This document shows, piece after piece, positions 34,283 to 37,720 of a stretch of 37,720 nt of DNA. The translations under genes and the position numbers were made by a program. Numbering within the stretch: the first letter of the stretch is position 1; every line of letters begins with the position of its first letter. The notes below the pieces were generated by a model. That model had not been told where the DNA came from, ran no database searches, and was given only the letters and a program-made list of their open reading frames with translations. The DNA is from Clostridia bacterium (lineage in GTDB: Bacteria > Bacillota > Clostridia > Oscillospirales > Acutalibacteraceae), in assembly GCA_024404095.1 (NCBI GenBank), contig JAKSQO010000030.1:1-37720 (forward strand). Reading direction: 5' to 3'.

Positions 34283-34959
34283 CAGATACAATTAATATTC
34301 GCAGACTTCAGCATTATCTTTATTGTCCGCATCGCTGGGGCTTGCTTGAAATCGGGGACTGCTGGGTAGAAAATAGTTTTGTTGTAAAAGCAAATATTGT
34401 TCATAACCGTGTTCACTCTCCTGACAATGCCTATACTTCAAAAAATAAGTTTGTTGCAACAGGTACATCGGTATGGTGTGATGAGCCGGAATACAATATA
34501 TACGGAGTAACGGATTGTATTGAATTTATAAAGGCATCTGACGGTGTTGAAATTCAGAATTATAATGGTAAATATAAAGTATGTATTGTTGAGTATAAAC
34601 CTACAAAACCGAAAAATTCAGATTATTATTTTGAGGATGCTCTGCAGGTTTATGCCCAAAAGCTTTGTGTTGACCGTATGTATCAATGTGATAGTGATGC
34701 TGTGATTTATTATTCTGATGTAAAAAAACGGTTTCCTGTTCGATTTGATGATAAAGAAAAATTTGAAAGCACATTGAAAAGGATTTTATCAGAAATGAGA
34801 GAATACCTCAAACGGGGAATTATACCTCCTGTTCGCAAAGAACAAAAGTGTAGTGGATGTTCGATGAAAGATTTGTGTATTCCAAAAATGAGGCGGCAGG
34901 CAGCTGTTTTTGAACAGATTGACAAATCAATTAAGGAGGAAGTATGCGAAAACTTTTAA
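34270..34959 (+). CDS. cas4: Cas4, PAM-selecting adaptation nuclease
   Basis: A 229-residue RecB-like nuclease. The iron-sulphur Cys are present: one in YLYCPHRWGLLE near the N-terminus and three in CSGCSMKDLCIPKM near the C-terminus. Between them are the nuclease motifs GVTDCIEF and VCIVEYKPTKPK (the QxxxY-like DALQVYAQKL follows). In type I-C, Cas4 works with Cas1-Cas2 to trim new spacers and set their orientation. The start overlaps cas7; the end overlaps cas1 by 16 bases. Confidence 0.95.
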   Translation: MQNLTDTINIRRLQHYLYCPHRWGLLEIGDCWVENSFVVKANIVHNRVHSPDNAYTSKNKFVATGTSVWCDEPEYNIYGVTDCIEFIKASDGVEIQNYNGKYKVCIVEYKPTKPKNSDYYFEDALQVYAQKLCVDRMYQCDSDAVIYYSDVKKRFPVRFDDKEKFESTLKRILSEMREYLKRGIIPPVRKEQKCSGCSMKDLCIPKMRRQAAVFEQIDKSIKEEVCENF

Positions 34960-35960
34960 ACACACTTTACATAACAAACGAAAAGGCTTATCTGACATTG
35001 GACGGCGAAAATATTGTTTGTAAAATTGAGGATGAAGATAATTTTCGCATACCGTTTGATAATGTGGAATCAATAGTCTGTTTCTCATTCCTTGGCTGTT
35101 CTCCTGCGTTTATGGGTAAATGTGTCGAGAAATGCATTCCGTTGAGTTTTATTTCTCCTTTTGGTAAGTATCTTGCGAGCGTATCGGGAGGTACTCACGG
35201 AAATGTTTTTATGAGAGTAAGTCAAATAGATGTTTTTCGTGAAAAGGAGCTTGAGCTTGCAAAAAAACAAATCGCAGCTAAAATAACTAACAGCATTAGT
35301 GTTATACGCCGTTCAAAACACGATATTGAAGCATTAAGAGAAGATGCTGACATTCAATCTGCAATTGAATATTTAAAAAGCGAGATTGAATCAATAAAAG
35401 TCGCTGACAGTATAGAAACTATATTGGGGATTGAAGGAAACTGTGCAAAAAAATATTTTTCAGTTTTCGGAAAACTCATCACCAATAATCGCTTTTATTT
35501 TAACAATCGTACCAAAAGACCTCCACTCGATCCGGTAAATGCAATTCTATCATTTGTATACACCTTGTATGTAAGTGAATATGCATCTGCGTTAGAAACT
35601 GTTGGTATTGACAGCTATATAGGTTTTTATCACAGATTAAGAAGCGGAAGAAAATCGTTGGCATGTGACTTGGTTGAAGAAACACGATGTATTGCTGAAC
35701 GCTTTTCCTTGACATTGGTCAATTTAGGAATTTTGTCGCCGGATGATTTTGATTATCAGCCTTCGGGAGCGGTTTTCCTGAATATTGACGGTAGAAAAAA
35801 AGTAATAACAAAGTGGCAGGAAAAGAAAAGGAGCGATTTTAATCATCCTTATCTGCAACAAAAAATTCAGTTTGGATTACTTCCCTATGTTCAGGCAAAT
35901 CTGCTTGCAAAGTATATAAGAGGAGAAATCCCTGAGTATCCCTGCTACATTGTTAAATGA
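34944..35960 (+). CDS. cas1: Cas1, CRISPR integrase
   Basis: A 338-residue Cas1 of the I-C type. The start reads MRKLLNTLYITNEKAYLTLDGENIVC; the active-site region is visible as GFYHRLRSGRKSLACDLVEETR, with His and the Glu-rich motif in place, and DPVNAILSFVYTLYVSEYASALETVGID before it. It integrates spacers together with Cas2. AGGAGG inside the end of cas4 serves as ribosome binding site. Confidence 0.97.
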   Translation: MRKLLNTLYITNEKAYLTLDGENIVCKIEDEDNFRIPFDNVESIVCFSFLGCSPAFMGKCVEKCIPLSFISPFGKYLASVSGGTHGNVFMRVSQIDVFREKELELAKKQIAAKITNSISVIRRSKHDIEALREDADIQSAIEYLKSEIESIKVADSIETILGIEGNCAKKYFSVFGKLITNNRFYFNNRTKRPPLDPVNAILSFVYTLYVSEYASALETVGIDSYIGFYHRLRSGRKSLACDLVEETRCIAERFSLTLVNLGILSPDDFDYQPSGAVFLNIDGRKKVITKWQEKKRSDFNHPYLQQKIQFGLLPYVQANLLAKYIRGEIPEYPCYIVK

Positions 35961-35976
35961 TTGGAGATAAACAACA

Positions 35977-36267
35977 ATGATGGTACTGATTAGTTATGAT
36001 GTTGCTTCTTCTGATAAGCAAGGACAAAAAAGGCTTCGTAAAGTTGCGAAAGAATGCCAGAACCATGCTCAGAGGGTACAGAATTCGGTGTTTGAAGCAG
36101 ACCTTGATTACGGCACATTTTTAAAGCTAAAGGATAAGTTATGTTCAATTATTGATAAAGAAGAAGATGGCTTGCGATTCTATTATCTTGGTAATAACTG
36201 GGAGAGAAAAATTGAGCATATTGGAGCAAAGCAAACGTATAATCCGGAGGGTGTTTTGATTATTTAA
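35977..36267 (+). CDS. cas2: Cas2, adaptation endonuclease-like subunit
   Basis: A 96-residue Cas2 with the standard ferredoxin fold: MMVLISYDVASSDKQGQKRLRKVAKEC with the conserved Asp at the end of the first strand, VQNSVFEADLD, and RFYYLGNNW. It is a structural partner of Cas1. TTGGAGAT precedes the start. It is the last cas gene and lies 158 bases from the first repeat. Confidence 0.96.
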   Translation: MMVLISYDVASSDKQGQKRLRKVAKECQNHAQRVQNSVFEADLDYGTFLKLKDKLCSIIDKEEDGLRFYYLGNNWERKIEHIGAKQTYNPEGVLII

Positions 36268-36425
36268 AAAAGCGAACTACCGGTGATTGAAAAATACCGA
36301 CAGGTTCGCCTGAATTTATTTCTGAAATATCAATATAAAGCGTGCTTTATATTATATTTTGTATTTGTTGTTTTTTAGTCCGCCCTATGTAGTGGGTGCG
36401 TATTACCGTGATACAATATTTTGCG
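36268..36425 (+). promoter_or_regulatory. CRISPR leader
   Basis: This AT-rich 158-base region between cas2 and the first repeat is the leader, placed by the cas genes and by repeat orientation (GAAAT end pointing away). It holds GCGAAC/GTTCGC arms at 36272-36309, a perfect palindrome at 36332-36353 (ten-base arms, two-base loop), a T-rich tract, and a repeat-like stretch at 36378-36401. Array transcription should start here, but no single promoter stands out. Confidence 0.7.
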
Positions 36426-37658
36426 GTCGCACCCCACACGGGGTGCGTGAGTTGAAATCTTACCATATTTGCATAAATAAATTGCTGAATGGTCGCACCC
36501 CACACGGGGTGCGTGAGTTGAAATATAACAATTTAAAGGAGGTAAACACTATGCCTAGTCGCACCCCACACGGGGTGCGTGAGTTGAAATAAGCAGGGCA
36601 CAACCCCCGACACACCGCCATATGTCGCACCCCACACGGGGTGCGTGAGTTGAAATCGACGGGTAACCACCCATTATTGACGTTATAGGGTCGCACCCCA
36701 CACGGGGTGCGTGAGTTGAAATGTCGAAGGATTCCAAGAAGCAGTTGAACATCGGGTCGCACCCCACACGGGGTGCGTGAGTTGAAATTTTTCTTCTGTT
36801 GCTTTTTCGATGTCTGCAACCTGTCGCACCCCACACGGGGTGCGTGAGTTGAAATTGACGATTACGGTTACAATAAAAAGCAGGATATGTCGCACCCCAC
36901 ACGGGGTGCGTGAGTTGAAATTTGGCGGTTTATTTTTTAGCAAGTCAAAATTTGTGTCGCACCCCACACGGGGTGCGTGAGTTGAAATTGAAAAGGTAAA
37001 AGAAAAATTGAAAAAAGATCCTGTCGCACCCCACACGGGGTGCGTGAGTTGAAATACAGAGTACAATGCACAAAATAAGCAAGTTTGGGGTCGCACCCCA
37101 CCCGGGGTGCGGGAGCTGAAATACCACATCCGCAAATACTTTGAGATGTTGTATCGTCGCACCCCACACGGGGTGCGTGAGTTGAAATATATATTACTGC
37201 ACCGATTTCACCGCTGTGATTGTCGCACCCCACACGGGGTGCGTGAGTTGAAATCTTTATGTCATTAAATCCTTTTGTAACTTCGGGTGTCGCACCCCAC
37301 ACGGGGTGCGTGAGTTGAAATACCCAAAGACATTTACCTTGACGTCTACCACAGGTCGCACCCCACACGGGGTGCGTGAGTTGAAATACAATTTCAACAA
37401 TTTGTAATAATGCGTTTTCAGTGTCGCACCCCACACGGGGTGCGTGAGTTGAAATAAGAAGTTGATGTGTTGTCTGAATCCATTCCGTATAGTCGCACCC
37501 CACACGGGGTGCGTGAGTTGAAATAAAGATATGGCGGATAAGTTGGAACTTGCACCAAGTCGCACCCCACACGGGGTGCGTGAGTTGAAATTTCTAAGGT
37601 GTCGAATTTATCATTTAATGTATGCGTCGCACCCCACACGGGGTGCGTGAGTTGAAAT
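36426..37658 (+). CRISPR. Type I-C CRISPR array, 19 repeats and 18 spacers
   Basis: The repeat is 33 bases: GTCGCACCCC, ACAC, GGGGTGCG, then the tail TGAGTTGAAAT. CGCACCCC and GGGGTGCG make an eight-base stem with an ACAC loop, and the 11-base tail should be the crRNA 5' handle. Repeats start at 36426, 36492, 36558, 36624, 36690, 36756, 36823, 36889, 36956, 37023, 37090, 37156, 37222, 37289, 37355, 37423, 37492, 37559 and 37626. Spacers are 33-36 bases; the first five next to the leader are all 33 and the longest (36) is near the far end. All repeats agree except the eleventh, which has three changes. The last repeat is intact and followed by 62 non-repeat bases, so the array seems to end there. 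Confidence 0.98.
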
Positions 37659-37720
37659 ATAGATTTTAAATAATATCCACTGAATAACCCCAAAGCCCGC
37701 ATAACACTGTACTTTACAAG
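37659..37720. other. Sequence after the last repeat
   Basis: Sixty-two bases without a further repeat. This exceeds any spacer in the array, so it is taken as the flank and not a nineteenth spacer. No gene is visible before the window ends. Confidence 0.6.

Noticed and set aside
36359..36592. A plus-strand ORF with repeated TPHGVRELK segments
   Set aside because: It also arises from the CRISPR repeats and leader.
36460..37702. Long minus-strand reading frames of up to 211 codons with repeated FQLTHPVWGAT-like or STHAPRVGCD-like units
   Set aside because: They are translations of the CRISPR repeats; the units match the 66-69 base spacing of the array and there are no proper start sites.
1..37720. 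Insertion sequences, transposases or prophage genes that might explain the deletion scars
   Set aside because: No transposase, integrase or phage structural gene was recognised in either strand.

Overview
The window looks like a low-to-moderate GC Firmicute of the class Clostridia, probably a gut or rumen commensal related to Ruminococcus or Oscillospiraceae. This is inferred from strong AGGAGG-type ribosome binding sites, near-consensus sigma-A promoters, AT-rich codon use, fibre-degrading enzymes and a type I-C CRISPR-Cas system. No rRNA or tRNA gene was recognised.

Layout. (1) 1-0.83 kb: end of a branched-chain amino acid ABC importer (livG tail, livF) closed by a terminator. (2) 0.84-3.5 kb: an acetyltransferase and a GH39-like glycosidase, then the 5' stumps of two convergent glycosidase genes (GH2 and probably GH31) joined by a deletion. 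(3) 3.5-13.8 kb, minus strand: a carbohydrate locus read as AraC regulator, 27-residue CPxC peptide, GPH sugar symporter, GH95-like enzyme, a TIM-barrel-like protein of unknown family, a secreted DUF4838 protein and a secreted alpha/beta hydrolase. (4) 14.1-17.4 kb, minus strand: a DMT transporter and a secreted beta-helix plus GH43 enzyme. (5) 17.6-22.7 kb, plus strand: small stress and detoxification genes (TetR regulator with operator inside a perfect promoter, cupin, tandem GNAT, GyrI-like/zinc ribbon fusion, glycine-zipper membrane protein, VOC protein, YjdF behind its riboswitch), with a deletion-scar pseudogene. (6) 22.7-27.1 kb, minus strand: response regulator, short-loop histidine kinase, ABC ATPase and FtsX-like permease, with a Bce-type dyad upstream. 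(7) 27.1-28.6 kb: gene remnants and a DUF3841 gene. (8) 28.66-37.66 kb: complete type I-C CRISPR-Cas, cas3-cas5-cas8c(-internal cas11c)-cas7-cas4-cas1-cas2, then 19 repeats and 18 spacers.

How the parts work together. The minus-strand glycan genes form a co-directional cluster in which an AraC sensor would control uptake of an oligosaccharide and its breakdown by several exo-enzymes and debranching enzymes. The plus-strand cluster combines families that respond to small toxic molecules. The two-component/ABC unit is organised like peptide-antibiotic detoxification modules. The CRISPR locus appears complete for adaptation, Cascade and interference. Three separate deletion scars (near 3.38, 18.44 and 27.62 kb) suggest the neighbourhood is recombinationally active. 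No wholly new system can be proven from sequence alone. The best candidates for novelty are the glycan cluster with its two poorly known enzymes and CPxC peptide, and the riboswitch-linked detoxification cluster.
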